In this document: in pieces, positions 7,605 through 17,049 of the stretch
How the letters are laid out: the number at the start of each line of letters is the position of its first letter
How positions within the stretch are numbered: position 1 is the stretch's first letter
Origin: Deltaproteobacteria bacterium
GTDB taxonomy: Bacteria; CG2-30-53-67
Length of the DNA stretch: 64,000 nucleotides
Direction: 5' to 3'
Assembly: GCA_013151235.1 (NCBI GenBank)
Contig: JAADIO010000016.1
Location: 36,553-100,552 of the forward strand
The notes under the pieces: generated by a model
Database searches by the model: none
What the model was told of the DNA's origin: nothing
Seen by the model: the letters and a program-made list of their open reading frames with translations, nothing else
Translations under genes and position numbers: made by a program

Positions 7605-9620
7605 ATGAAGAAAAAAAATAAGCCGGGCGACCAGTGGACGATCTATGATCTCGATCTTTTCGCCTTCGAGAAGATCCTGAAAAAGGCCTCCATCGGCCTC
7701 GGTCAGACCCTTTTTCTGCTTGATACGGAGGGGTTCTTCCTGACAGCCCCCCCCCCGGAACGACCGCCCTTTTGCAAGTATGTCCTGGACCACAAGGAAG
7801 GGAGCTTCCGTTGCCGGGAGAGCATGGCCAAAGGGCACAAACGGGTCATGGAGGAGGGAAAGTCCTCCATCTTCTCCTGCCATGCGGGGATGGTCAAGGT
7901 CACGGCGCCGGTGTGGGTCGACAACCGGATTGTGGCGGTTCTGAACGGCTGTACCAGTACTCTCCTTCATGATGGCAGTCCTTTTCCACAGAACAAGTTC
8001 CGACGCAGTATCCGGGAACTGGACATCCCGGGAACAATCTTCGGGCAGATCCGGACGGTTTCCAAGGAACAGGTAACGGCAACCCTTGATCTTCTCGTAG
8101 CGATTGCCAACCTGATTGCCGAGACGTCGGCGGAAAATCTTCGGACCCTCCATCAGGTCGAAGAGGCGACGAAACATATCAAGCATCAGAATGAGCGATT
8201 GATCGCTCTCTATGATTTGAACCAGATCCTTCAGAGTCCGTTGTCGCTCGATGAAAAATTGCTCGTGATCCTCACCTCTCTGACGGCCAACGAAGGGTTC
8301 GGGTTCAACCGGGCCATGCTGCTCCTCTTGAATGAAAACATGACCTGCCTCGAGGGGAAAATGGGGGTCGGACCCTCCAGCCGGAAGGAGGCTCTTTCCG
8401 TCAAAAGGCGGCGGACCTACGGGATGGATGAAAGATCCTTTTACGAGAAAATCCGCCGGCAGGAAATCCGTGTTGGAGAGGAGGACGCCTCCTTTGATGA
8501 TCTGGCCCGGTCTCTTTCCTTCTCTACCCGGGACAAATCGGTCTACCCCGTAGCCGCCCTTTTTGGAAAGGGCCCTGTCATCTTACAGAGCCGGGGGGAA
8601 CGGAAGGTCCCCATAGATCCGGCCTTGAAAAAGGTCCTGGGCAAGACCCGCAGTTTTCTGGCCATTCCCCTCATTGAACATGAAAGCCCCATCGGCGTGA
8701 TCCTCACCGACAACCGTTTTTCCGGACGGGCGGTCGGAAAGGACACCCTCCAGATCCTCAGTGTATTCGCCAACCAGGCGGCGACGGCCATTTCCAATTC
8801 AAAACTCTATTCAATCCTGCAGGAGAAGATCTTCCAGTTAGCCGAATCGAACCGTCAGTTGCACAAGGTGCACTCCCGGATGATGCAGATGGAACGATTT
8901 TCCATCATGGGGTCCGTGGCGGCCGGGGTCGCCCATGAAATCAAAAACCCCCTGAATGCCATTGTGATCTATCTGGAATTGCTGAAAAAGGAGATTGCCA
9001 AGGAGAAGCCGGAAAAAAGCAGGATTTCCGAGAAGCTCAATGTGGTGGAACAGGAGATCGAACGCCTCTCCGATATGGCAACGGAATTTCTCTCCTACAG
9101 CAGCGTGGAGCAGTTGGAAATGAGCCCCATCGATATCAGGATCCTCCTGCAGCAGGTCCTCCGTTTTATCGGATATCAGGCGAAGGAACAGAATGTGACC
9201 ATCAAAAAGTCTTTTGCCCGCTCCCTGCCGGAGATCTCCGTCAACCATAAACAGATGAAACAGGTTTTCATCAATATTATTTTGAATGCCCTGCAGGCCA
9301 TGCCGGAACGGGGGGAACTTACCGTCTCGCTGAAAAAGGCTGTCCCAAAGCCCGGCTGTTTGCAGATTACCTTTGCCGATAACGGGAACGGGATTGCCCC
9401 GGAAGTCCGGGAGCATATCTTTGAACCCTTTTACACCACCCGGAAAGGGGGAACCGGGCTGGGACTCTCCTTTGTGGACAAGGTCCTCAAGGAGCACGGC
9501 GGCGAAGTCGAGATTCAAAGTGCACCGAAAAAAGGGACCCGGGTGATTCTCTATCTTCCTCTGACGGCGCAGGGCTACGGCAGGGTCGATGTCCGGGAGC
9601 GAAAAACCACCCCGTTGTAA
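7605..9620 (+). CDS. PocR-GAF sensor histidine kinase
   Basis: About 671 residues with no membrane segment, so a soluble kinase. Residues ~15-165 look like a PocR sensory domain: DLFAFEKILKKAS..LG, the FCKYVLDHKEGSFRC cysteines, and a second cluster FSCHAGMVKVTAPV. PocR domains are thought to sense small hydrocarbon-type ligands or redox state. A GAF domain follows at ~200-400. HisKA has VAHEIKNPLNAI (phospho-acceptor His near 444), and HATPase_c shows NILNALQAMP, DNGNGIAP and GGTGLGLSFVDK. A GTG at 7587 would add six residues; GGTGGAG lies about 12 bases before the ATG at 7605. No response regulator is adjacent, so its partner is elsewhere or is one of the regulators in the following operon (inference). 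Confidence 0.9.
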   Translation: MKKKNKPGDQWTIYDLDLFAFEKILKKASIGLGQTLFLLDTEGFFLTAPPPERPPFCKYVLDHKEGSFRCRESMAKGHKRVMEEGKSSIFSCHAGMVKVTAPVWVDNRIVAVLNGCTSTLLHDGSPFPQNKFRRSIRELDIPGTIFGQIRTVSKEQVTATLDLLVAIANLIAETSAENLRTLHQVEEATKHIKHQNERLIALYDLNQILQSPLSLDEKLLVILTSLTANEGFGFNRAMLLLLNENMTCLEGKMGVGPSSRKEALSVKRRRTYGMDERSFYEKIRRQEIRVGEEDASFDDLARSLSFSTRDKSVYPVAALFGKGPVILQSRGERKVPIDPALKKVLGKTRSFLAIPLIEHESPIGVILTDNRFSGRAVGKDTLQILSVFANQAATAISNSKLYSILQEKIFQLAESNRQLHKVHSRMMQMERFSIMGSVAAGVAHEIKNPLNAIVIYLELLKKEIAKEKPEKSRISEKLNVVEQEIERLSDMATEFLSYSSVEQLEMSPIDIRILLQQVLRFIGYQAKEQNVTIKKSFARSLPEISVNHKQMKQVFINIILNALQAMPERGELTVSLKKAVPKPGCLQITFADNGNGIAPEVREHIFEPFYTTRKGGTGLGLSFVDKVLKEHGGEVEIQSAPKKGTRVILYLPLTAQGYGRVDVRERKTTPL

Positions 9621-9625
9621 TTTTT

Positions 9626-9852
9626 GATGGTGTCGTAAAAAGTCACGAAGCCCTTCGACCCTTCGGCCGGCTCAGGAGAGCCTTGCTCAGGGCGAATGGT
9701 GTAAGTTATTGATATTCCGTTCTTGTGGTTCGGCAAGCTTCCGAGCATGGTGAGCTTGCCGAACCACATGCTCGGAAAGTTTAATGGACCGTTCGTGGTG
9801 AGACTGTCGAACCATGAACGGAATCCGGAAAACGACTTTTTACGACTTTATC
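9626..9852. repeat. Intergenic palindromic repeat, copy 1
   Basis: Bounded by terminal inverted repeats containing CGTAAAAAGTC (left) and GACTTTTTACG (right). Inside are long inverted arms built from GTTCGGCAAGCTTCCGAGCATG and its complement, and a segment resembling the TTCGCCCTGAGC-type repeat common in environmental genomes. Related copies are at 39866-40046 and 62081-62238, with a fragment near 63860. It has no coding capacity, which suggests a MITE-like non-autonomous element or a REP family. Confidence 0.75.
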
Positions 9853-9877
9853 ATTTTTAATCCACGGGTATTTTTCA

Positions 9878-9906
9878 TTGAGTTGTAGCCTTGAATCCAA
9901 TATAAT
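9878..9906 (+). promoter_or_regulatory. Sigma-70-type promoter for the exopolysaccharide-type operon
   Basis: TTGAGT (9878-9883), a 17-base spacer, then a perfect TATAAT (9901-9906), 37 bases before the first ATG of the operon. It lies immediately downstream of repeat copy 1. Confidence 0.6.
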
Positions 9907-9942
9907 AATATAGTTGCATCGTTTCAAATTCAGTGAGAAGCC

Positions 9943-11478
9943 ATGACAAACCAGACAAATACAGACATCAAGATATACTATTATTTGTTCCTGAGAAACC
10001 GGACACTCTTTTTCAGCCTTTTTGTGGCGGTGTTTACAACGGTCTCCCTGAGCAGCCTTTTCTTCCCCAAGGTCTATGAATCGACTACGGTGATCCGAGC
10101 ACAGAAGGAACAGCCCAATCCGATCGGAACCGGGAAACTGGTCCGGGAAGACCCGAGGTCGAACCTGAAAACCCTGGAAGAGATGATACTGAGCCGGACT
10201 TCGCTGAATCGTGCCATCAAGGAGATGAAACTGGACGGGGATATTGCCTCGGTTGAGCAGAGAGAACGTCTCTTGATGTCGGTCCGGAAGCGGGTCAAGA
10301 TCCGCAGTATCGGAGCGGGTCTTTTTTCCATTGCCTTTCAGGATCATGATCCCGAAGGGGCGATGCGTTTTACGCAGACCCTGTCGTCCATCTTTATTGA
10401 AGAAAGCCTTGCGCTCAAGCGAAATGAGGCATATTCTTCCGTCGGCTTTATCAAGAAACAGAAGGATTTATACAAAAAAAAGCTTCAGGCGTCCGAAGAA
10501 GCATTGAGGAAGTTCAAACTGGCCCACATTGATGAAATGCCTGGAAAAGAGAATGCCAGCCTGGTCCAGCTTCAGCGTCTGCGCGATACGCTGGCCTCGA
10601 CCTCGCTGGAGTTGCAGGAGGACATTCAAAAAAAAGAGCTGATTGCGAAACAGTTGTCCGGTGAAAAACCGATGGTGGTCTCCATGATGAGCGGAGGGGC
10701 GACTTCAACGGTAGACAAGATCAAGGTTCTGCAATTCCAGCTAAGTCAGCTCCTGGCGAATTATACGGAAAAACACCCTGATGTGATCCGGATTCGTTCG
10801 GAAATTGAAAAGCTAAAAAAGGAGGGAAGTGTCCCGGGGGCGAAGAGTGGACCGGGTCTCCCTCGGTCCGACGAATTTACGACGCTGAATCCGTTGCACC
10901 AGAAACTGAAGGAGAATCTGAATAACATCGAGATCAGTATCGGGACGCTGAAACACAAGGAGCAAATCCTGAAGGGAGAGATCCGGGAACTTGAAAAGAA
11001 GGTGCGGAGCATTCCGAATCGTGAAAAAGAACTCGTGGGACTTCAGCGGGATTATAATGTTAATGAAAAGATCTACCAGATGCTCCTGATGAAACTGCAG
11101 GAGGCTCGAATCTCAAAGGCGCTCGAAGTGAATCAGGGAGGAACCCGGTTCGAGGTTGTCGATCCGCCGAATCTTCCCGTTTTCCCGGTAAAACCGAACC
11201 TGCTCCATTTTCTTCTCGCGGGCCTGGCGCTGGGATGTGCCGCCGGCGCCGGCTCCATTTTTCTCAAGGACTATTTCAATTCATCGACCTGGGGGGTCCG
11301 TGAAGCCGAAGAGGTTTTTGGTCTGCCGGTTCTGGCGGCCGTCCCGGTGATTGAAACAGAGGAGAGTCTGCGAAAGAAAAAACACCGGCGGATCCAGTGG
11401 ATCCTGGGTTCTTTTTTGTTCCTGCTCTGTGTTGCGGGGACAATCGCCTTTGCCGTTTTCCATGTGTCAATCCGATGA
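9943..11478 (+). CDS. Wzz/GumC-type polysaccharide chain-length determinant
   Basis: Inner-membrane polysaccharide co-polymerase/export protein of 511 residues. The first membrane segment is at residues ~20-42, followed by the Wzz-type beta/alpha region (YESTTVIRAQ...). A long periplasmic coiled coil covers ~170-390. A second membrane segment (LLHFLLAGLALG) is near 420-440 and an unusual third (WILGSFLFLLCVAGTIAFAVF) is at the very C-terminus. Between the last two, WGVREAEEVFGLPVLAAVPV is the cytoplasmic segment that usually contacts a BY-kinase. A BY-kinase is encoded four genes downstream. It is closest in layout to chain-length proteins of PEP-CTERM/exosortase-type EPS loci, although no exosortase is visible here. 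Confidence 0.85.
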   Translation: MTNQTNTDIKIYYYLFLRNRTLFFSLFVAVFTTVSLSSLFFPKVYESTTVIRAQKEQPNPIGTGKLVREDPRSNLKTLEEMILSRTSLNRAIKEMKLDGDIASVEQRERLLMSVRKRVKIRSIGAGLFSIAFQDHDPEGAMRFTQTLSSIFIEESLALKRNEAYSSVGFIKKQKDLYKKKLQASEEALRKFKLAHIDEMPGKENASLVQLQRLRDTLASTSLELQEDIQKKELIAKQLSGEKPMVVSMMSGGATSTVDKIKVLQFQLSQLLANYTEKHPDVIRIRSEIEKLKKEGSVPGAKSGPGLPRSDEFTTLNPLHQKLKENLNNIEISIGTLKHKEQILKGEIRELEKKVRSIPNREKELVGLQRDYNVNEKIYQMLLMKLQEARISKALEVNQGGTRFEVVDPPNLPVFPVKPNLLHFLLAGLALGCAAGAGSIFLKDYFNSSTWGVREAEEVFGLPVLAAVPVIETEESLRKKKHRRIQWILGSFLFLLCVAGTIAFAVFHVSIR

Positions 11479-11517
11479 TTTCATGTTTTGAAACTTAACA
11501 TGTGAGTACCGCTGCTC

Positions 11518-13587
11518 ATGTATACTGCATTTTACGGATTCAAAGAAAAACCCTTCAAACTTGTACCGGATCCCCGTTTTCTCTATATGAGCGAAGCACA
11601 TAAGACGGCTCTGAGTCATCTACAATACGGGATCGAGGACCGGAACGGTTTCGTTGTCATTACCGGGGAGGTGGGGTCCGGCAAGACCCTCCTGCTCCGG
11701 GTCCTGATGAACAGTCTGCCGGCGAGCACTCAGGTGGCCCGCGTCATCAACACGAATTTCAATGCGCAGGAGTTGCTTGAGCATGTCCTCAATGAATTCG
11801 GTGTGGAGGTGGAGAGTCGGAAAACAAAACCCCAGCTACTCTCCATGCTGACGCGTGTTCTGCTGACGGCCTTCGCTGAGAAAAAAGAAGCGATCCTGGT
11901 GATTGATGAGGCTCAGAATCTCAGTATCAATGCCCTGGAAGAGTTGCGGATGATCTCGAATCTTGAGACCAACACGGAAAAGCTGGTGCAGATCGTCATG
12001 GTCGGACAGCCGCAGCTTCGACACAAACTGAATCTCCCCATATTAGAGCAGCTGAAACAGCGGATCACCGTACAGTATCATCTCGGTCCGCTAAACGAAC
12101 AGGAGTGTGCAGGCTATGTGAACCATCGGCTCAAAGTTGCCGGGGGGGCGCCGATGGATCTTTTTGCTCCGGAAGCACTGAAGCTCATTTATGACTATGC
12201 CGGAGGCATCCCGAGGTTGATCAATGTCATCTCGGATGCTGCACTCCGCTTAGGCTATGTGGAAGGAACGAAGAGGCTGGATGAAAAGCTCCTCCACAGT
12301 GTCATGGAAGAGTTGCAGGAGATCGGTGATGGAGCGCCGCGGGCAGCAACGCAGCCTCGACAGGTGATGACGACGGTACTGGATCAGAATGCCGTGGAAC
12401 TGAACAGAAAGTTTCAGGACCTCTACAACCGGATGCAGTCCGTCTATGCCGGGAAGGGAGAGGAGAGTCTGCTCCTTTATGAACAGTTGTTGAATGTTGA
12501 AAAGGAGCAGGACCCGAAGAAGCAGGCCACATTAAAGGCGCGGGAGGAGATGCTCTTTTCCCGGGAACAGGAGATCCACCGGAAACTCCTTGAGGTTTCC
12601 ACCCGCCTCAACGAGGTCAATGCCGTCAAAGAAAGTCTGGAAGAGAAAAAGATCGAGATTCAGAACAAGGTCCTGGAAGTTGATCAGCAACTTCGCAGGA
12701 TGCGGGAATGGAAGTCGGAAATGTCTTCCTCCTCTGCGGCCGGGTCGGCCGATCAGCTCCTGAAGCAGAAAATGGAAGCGTTGGAAGGCATCCAGCAACG
12801 TCTGCAGGAACGAGAAACCGACCTGAACGATAAGATGGAAGAACTGCGAAGTATCCTCCAGGAGCTGGAGCAGAAAAAGGTCCTTCTGGACCACCTGGGA
12901 AGCGAAAGGCCGATGGAGGAGCGTTTGAAGGACCTGGAGAAACAGCAGGCCCTGGTACGCCGGAAGGCGGAGGAGCTAATGAGCCGGCTGGGATTTCTCG
13001 AAAAGGAGATCCGGACGGAACGAAAGGAAAAAGCACAGGGGCCGCCCCCCGGGGGTTCCTCCTCAAACATGCAGGGTATACAGGATCAGGAGTTTCGGAA
13101 AGACCTGATTCATCGTGTGGAACGGTTGAAGTCCGATATTGATACTCTCGGTTTTCAGAAAAAGCTTTTTCATGCTTCAACGGAAAAAGACGACAAAATT
13201 CAGTCCCGACTGGAAAAAATCGAACGGCAATTTTCTTCTCTTCAGAAAAAGGAGGAACGCCTGCTGAGCAAGATTGAGAATATCCAGGAGAGTTCACGGC
13301 TTTTAGAGAACAAGACATTCGCCGTCGACGAGATGACGGAAAAGGTAACCCGGCGGGACAGACTGCTGGAAAAGAAGCTCGGTGAGTTGTACAACCTGAT
13401 TTTGGCGATGGAGAGAAAGGACCCGCTCTTTCCGGCCCAAGAGGTCCGGTCGGCCTTACCCGTTTTGGCGGGGGAGGACGGGGTTGAAAGGACGGCTGGG
13501 CTGTCCGGAGCCGAACCCGCCGGAAAGGCTTCGGCGCCGGGCCGACGGTTCAATATGCTCATCCGTGAAATTTTGAAAGGATCGTAA
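11518..13587 (+). CDS. ExeA/GspA-type AAA ATPase with long C-terminal coiled coil
   Basis: 689 residues. The N-terminus (MYTAFYGFKEKPF..PDPRFLY) is diagnostic for the ExeA/GspA AAA family. Walker A is GEVGSGKT at 50-57, Walker B ILVIDEAQN near 126-134, and sensor segments VMVGQPQL and LKQRITVQYHLGPL follow. ATPases of this family accompany Wzz-type proteins in exosortase-linked EPS loci and work in type II secretion assembly. From about residue 290 the protein becomes an almost continuous Glu/Lys/Gln/Leu-rich coiled coil to ~640. This long extension is unlike the usual ~270-370-residue family members and has no membrane segment. It may act as a scaffold for the other operon proteins (inference). 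Confidence 0.85.
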   Translation: MYTAFYGFKEKPFKLVPDPRFLYMSEAHKTALSHLQYGIEDRNGFVVITGEVGSGKTLLLRVLMNSLPASTQVARVINTNFNAQELLEHVLNEFGVEVESRKTKPQLLSMLTRVLLTAFAEKKEAILVIDEAQNLSINALEELRMISNLETNTEKLVQIVMVGQPQLRHKLNLPILEQLKQRITVQYHLGPLNEQECAGYVNHRLKVAGGAPMDLFAPEALKLIYDYAGGIPRLINVISDAALRLGYVEGTKRLDEKLLHSVMEELQEIGDGAPRAATQPRQVMTTVLDQNAVELNRKFQDLYNRMQSVYAGKGEESLLLYEQLLNVEKEQDPKKQATLKAREEMLFSREQEIHRKLLEVSTRLNEVNAVKESLEEKKIEIQNKVLEVDQQLRRMREWKSEMSSSSAAGSADQLLKQKMEALEGIQQRLQERETDLNDKMEELRSILQELEQKKVLLDHLGSERPMEERLKDLEKQQALVRRKAEELMSRLGFLEKEIRTERKEKAQGPPPGGSSSNMQGIQDQEFRKDLIHRVERLKSDIDTLGFQKKLFHASTEKDDKIQSRLEKIERQFSSLQKKEERLLSKIENIQESSRLLENKTFAVDEMTEKVTRRDRLLEKKLGELYNLILAMERKDPLFPAQEVRSALPVLAGEDGVERTAGLSGAEPAGKASAPGRRFNMLIREILKGS

Positions 13588-13635
13588 GCAATTGCCCCGG
13601 GGATGCCCCGGTGGGTGGAGAGAACAGAGGTTGTA

Positions 13636-15261
13636 ATGGAAATTCAAGGATTGCTTCAGGATGTGTCGGTTTCGGCACTTCTCCTGCAGGCGGAATCGGA
13701 AGAACAAACGGGTGTCCTCTATCTGAAAGGAGAGGGGATGATCGGTGAAGTGGCTTTTGAAAACGGACGGATCTATGCGGCCGCTTCTCCTTTTGTCCGG
13801 GAACGGATCGGACAGCGGTTGATTCTCGAAGGGGTCATCCGTCCCGCCGATCTCTATCAGGCACTGCAGGATCAGGAAAATCACCCCAAACATGCCTTGG
13901 GAGAACTTCTGGTGGAACGGGGACTCCTTCCTCCGGAACGTCTTCAGGAGTTCCTGACCTTCCAGATCGAAGAAGCCGTCCTCCATCTCGCCATGTGGCA
14001 AAAGGGGCGTTTTACTTTTGAACGGCGTTCCCGGCGAAAGAAGCATCCGGTGGGACTTTGTCCGGGTAAAATTCTGGAGCAGAAGGAACGTATGATGAAA
14101 CTGAAAGAAGAACTCCCCCGCGGGGTGATGGAGTGGGTGGAAAAGTCTCCCGATTCATGCCTTTTCCACCGATTCCAGTCCGATATGGAAAGAACCTTCT
14201 CGCGGGCGGAACGGTTTGAGCCCCGGATTATCATTCTGCTGGTTGAAGGAGATTCGCGGATGCGGATGATGGTCCACGATGAACTGGTGAAACACAATTT
14301 CAGCATCAAGGGGGCCGGGAATGTCACGAAGGCCCGGGCACAGATTGACCACCTGCTGGAACAGGGCTACAGCCCGATCGTGGTGACCGATGTTGATTTT
14401 CCGCACCGGAAAAAAGAGATGCAATTAGAAGGTCTCTCTTTCATGGAGACCCTGCATCAGGAACATCCGGAGATTCCCATTCTGGTTTCCACCTCGTATC
14501 CAATTTCAAATCTGCGTAGAAAAATCCTCTTTTCAGGCGGGATCTTCTGCCTGGTGAAACCGGACCTGGACGTCCTTTCCTCTCGAAATTTTGAGCAGGT
14601 CTTCCAAGCCTATATCCGGGAGTTAGGATATTGCCTCGATCTCAGTATCCAGCAATATTATCAGCAGTATTATCGGGAGCGGGCGGAGATCCTCCGCGAT
14701 GATCTGATGGAAAATCTGATGAATGCCCGTGCGGAAATCAATCGTCTCGGGAGTCACTCGATTGAAGAGACAAAGATCCATGATCTCTACTACCGGGTGA
14801 GTGATCTACTGGTTCGGCAGGGGAATGTGGACCATGCCATTGAGGAGGTCCTGAAATTTTTGGCGGAGCGGTTCGACCATGTGGCCCTCTTTCTGTGGGG
14901 CAAGAAGTATCTGAATGGTTATCTGGGCCGGTCGAACCTCCGGGCGGATTTCGGAGAGACGGTGGCCAAGGTCTCCGTGGAACACGGCCGGATCCCCTTT
15001 CTCGTCGGCCTGAACAAGAAAACTGTTTTTACCGGCCCACCGCCGGAAGAGGATTCCTACCGTGAGTTTCTGGATCGTTTTCTCCCGGCTCCCCCTTCCT
15101 GGCAGCTTCTCTATCCGTTGGAAGTTCTGGGAAAGGTCGTCGCCCTGTGGTATGCGGACCGGGAGCAGGGAGAGGCATCTCTTCAGGAGACCCGGGTGCT
15201 GGTCGCCCTGGTGAATCTGATTGCCCTCTCCTTGAAAATGGATATTGAAGGTGTCGCGTAA
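13636..15261 (+). CDS. PATAN/DUF4388 - response-regulator - GAF protein with an MshEN-like tandem motif
   Basis: About 541 residues. Residues 1-55 begin like DUF4388/PATAN domains (MEIQGLLQDVSVSALLL, then GVLYLKG..GEVAFENGRIYAA). Residues 57-80 and 87-110 are two copies of the pattern R/A-(I/L)-G-x2-L-x3-G-x6-L-x3-L-x2-Q, separated by six residues, the signature layout of MshEN cyclic-di-GMP-binding modules. A receiver-type domain follows (LLVEGDSRMRMM, phospho-acceptor segment VVTDVDF, LVKPD lysine), then a GAF-like domain near 400-541. AGAGG precedes the ATG at 13636; an upstream ATG at 13603 adds 11 unlike residues. It sits between the ExeA-type ATPase and the GspE-like ATPase, which suggests a cytoplasmic signal integrator. 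Confidence 0.75.
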   Translation: MEIQGLLQDVSVSALLLQAESEEQTGVLYLKGEGMIGEVAFENGRIYAAASPFVRERIGQRLILEGVIRPADLYQALQDQENHPKHALGELLVERGLLPPERLQEFLTFQIEEAVLHLAMWQKGRFTFERRSRRKKHPVGLCPGKILEQKERMMKLKEELPRGVMEWVEKSPDSCLFHRFQSDMERTFSRAERFEPRIIILLVEGDSRMRMMVHDELVKHNFSIKGAGNVTKARAQIDHLLEQGYSPIVVTDVDFPHRKKEMQLEGLSFMETLHQEHPEIPILVSTSYPISNLRRKILFSGGIFCLVKPDLDVLSSRNFEQVFQAYIRELGYCLDLSIQQYYQQYYRERAEILRDDLMENLMNARAEINRLGSHSIEETKIHDLYYRVSDLLVRQGNVDHAIEEVLKFLAERFDHVALFLWGKKYLNGYLGRSNLRADFGETVAKVSVEHGRIPFLVGLNKKTVFTGPPPEEDSYREFLDRFLPAPPSWQLLYPLEVLGKVVALWYADREQGEASLQETRVLVALVNLIALSLKMDIEGVA

Positions 15262-15297
15262 AGGATGTCTCGTCTTGCATATGGAAGGATGTGAAGG

Positions 15298-17037
15298 GTG
15301 ACGGAAAAAAATCAGAAACAGAAGATCGGCCAACTCCTGCGGGAGCTGAAAGTTGTCGACGAAGAGCAGCTTTCCCGTGCGCTGGAAGAGCAGAAACGAA
15401 CCCGGGAACGGCTCGGTTCCGTCTTGATCAAGATGGGGTTTCTGACCTCGGAAGATCTCGACTATCTGTTGGCCCGGCAGTATAACGTTCCCTTCATCAG
15501 CCTGGAACAATACCGAATCGACACGCATGCGGCTCACCTCATTCCCGAAAAATACTGTCGGGAACACAACGTGGTCGCCGTGCAGCGGAACAAAAACCTC
15601 CTCAGCGTGGCCATGGCCAACCCACGAGACATTGTCGTGATCAATGAGCTTTCTTTTATTACCGGTCTTAAAATCGCTCCCGTGGTTAGTGCTGAAATCT
15701 CGATCCTCCGGACGATTGATGCTCTCTTTAAAAAGAAGGTCGTGGAAGAGACATCCCTGGACTGGGAGACGGAATTGTCCGCGAAGGAAGAGGTTGATAT
15801 TGAAATCATCCGGAGCGAGGATGAACCGGCCGACATTGAAGACATTATCTCCTCCTCAGAAGAGGCGCCCGTTGTCCGGTTGGTGAACCTGGTTCTTTTG
15901 GCGGCGCTCGACAAAAAGGCGACCCATGTTCATATCGAACCGCTTATGGACACGCTTCAGATCCGGCTTCGGATCGACGGAGTCCTGACGGAACTAACCA
16001 CTCCGGCGAAAAAACACCACATCAATATCATCAACCGCTTGAAGATCTTAAGCACCCTGGATATTACGAAGCACAATCTTCCCCAGGAAAACTATTTTCA
16101 GATCCGGTCCCGGGGACGGTTCGTCGATGTCAAGGTGTCGACCTTTCCCACCCGTTACGGGGAGAGCATGGTCTTAAGTCTCCATGCCCAGTATCAGAAG
16201 ACTCTCGATCTGGAATCTCTGGGGATGCATCCGGATGTTCTCCAGGCGTACAAACAACTGGTGAGCGCCAAACGGGGCTTTGTCTTGGTGGTGGGCCCCA
16301 ACAACAGTGGGAAAACCTCCACGATTTATTCCACCTTGAATTATTTAAACCAGCCGGAAAAGAGCCTCTATACCTTTGAGAACCCGATCAAGAACCTGAT
16401 CGAAGGGATCTTCCAGGGACAGCCGAATGAAAAAGCGGGGTTTTCCTATGCCGAGGGAGTTCGTGCCATCCTGGCCCAGGATCCCGACGTCATGATGTTG
16501 GGGGATATGAATCATGCCAAGGCGATTGGACACTCCCTTCAGTCCTCCCTCTCCCGCACCCTTGTGCTGGGACGGCTCAACTACAACGATGCGGCCGGTG
16601 CCGTTCTACACCTTCTCGATATGGGAATCCCTCCCTTCCTGATTTCCCAGGCGGTTACCGCCGTGTTGAGTCAACGGATGGTACGGCGAATTTGCCCCCA
16701 CTGCTCGGAAAGTTATCTCCCTCCGGGAAAAATTATTGAAGAGATCAAAGATCATGCGGGAAGCAAGGAGGTCATCTTTTACCGTGGAAGCGGTTGCCGG
16801 GATTGTGGCGAGACCGGCTATCTGGGAACGGTCGGCATTTTCGAACTGGTCCGCATGAATGAGGAGATGCGTCGAATGGTACTGGAACGGGCCGGGCGGG
16901 ATGAACTCCTTGCCGCCATTCGGCGGGCGGGGACCGTTACGCTCTATCGGGACGCTCTGCAGAAGGTTCTGAGCGGGCTCACCACCTATGAAGAGATCCT
17001 CAATATAGCGGATCTTGAAGGAATACGAAAAAAGTGA
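15298..17037 (+). CDS. GspE/PilB-like ATPase with MshEN domain and degenerate catalytic motifs
   Basis: 579 residues. Residues 9-32 and 38-61 form a textbook MshEN tandem (24-residue motif, 5-residue spacer, 24-residue motif), a known cyclic-di-GMP-binding module. The C-terminal half aligns with type II secretion/type IV pilus ATPases. Walker A is GPNNSGKTS (333-341). The Asp box reads TFENP rather than T.EDP. Walker B reads DPDVMMLGDMN (395-405), where the family has DPDIIMVGEIRD. The His box reads LGRLNYND (424-431), where the family has LSTLHTND, so the conserved His is Asn428. The zinc-binding cysteines (CPHC, CRDC) are intact. GTG start. No pilin, GspF or secretin gene is nearby; ATPase activity is doubtful and a regulatory role is plausible. 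Confidence 0.85.
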   Translation: MTEKNQKQKIGQLLRELKVVDEEQLSRALEEQKRTRERLGSVLIKMGFLTSEDLDYLLARQYNVPFISLEQYRIDTHAAHLIPEKYCREHNVVAVQRNKNLLSVAMANPRDIVVINELSFITGLKIAPVVSAEISILRTIDALFKKKVVEETSLDWETELSAKEEVDIEIIRSEDEPADIEDIISSSEEAPVVRLVNLVLLAALDKKATHVHIEPLMDTLQIRLRIDGVLTELTTPAKKHHINIINRLKILSTLDITKHNLPQENYFQIRSRGRFVDVKVSTFPTRYGESMVLSLHAQYQKTLDLESLGMHPDVLQAYKQLVSAKRGFVLVVGPNNSGKTSTIYSTLNYLNQPEKSLYTFENPIKNLIEGIFQGQPNEKAGFSYAEGVRAILAQDPDVMMLGDMNHAKAIGHSLQSSLSRTLVLGRLNYNDAAGAVLHLLDMGIPPFLISQAVTAVLSQRMVRRICPHCSESYLPPGKIIEEIKDHAGSKEVIFYRGSGCRDCGETGYLGTVGIFELVRMNEEMRRMVLERAGRDELLAAIRRAGTVTLYRDALQKVLSGLTTYEEILNIADLEGIRKK

Positions 17038-17049
17038 ACAGGGGAAAAG

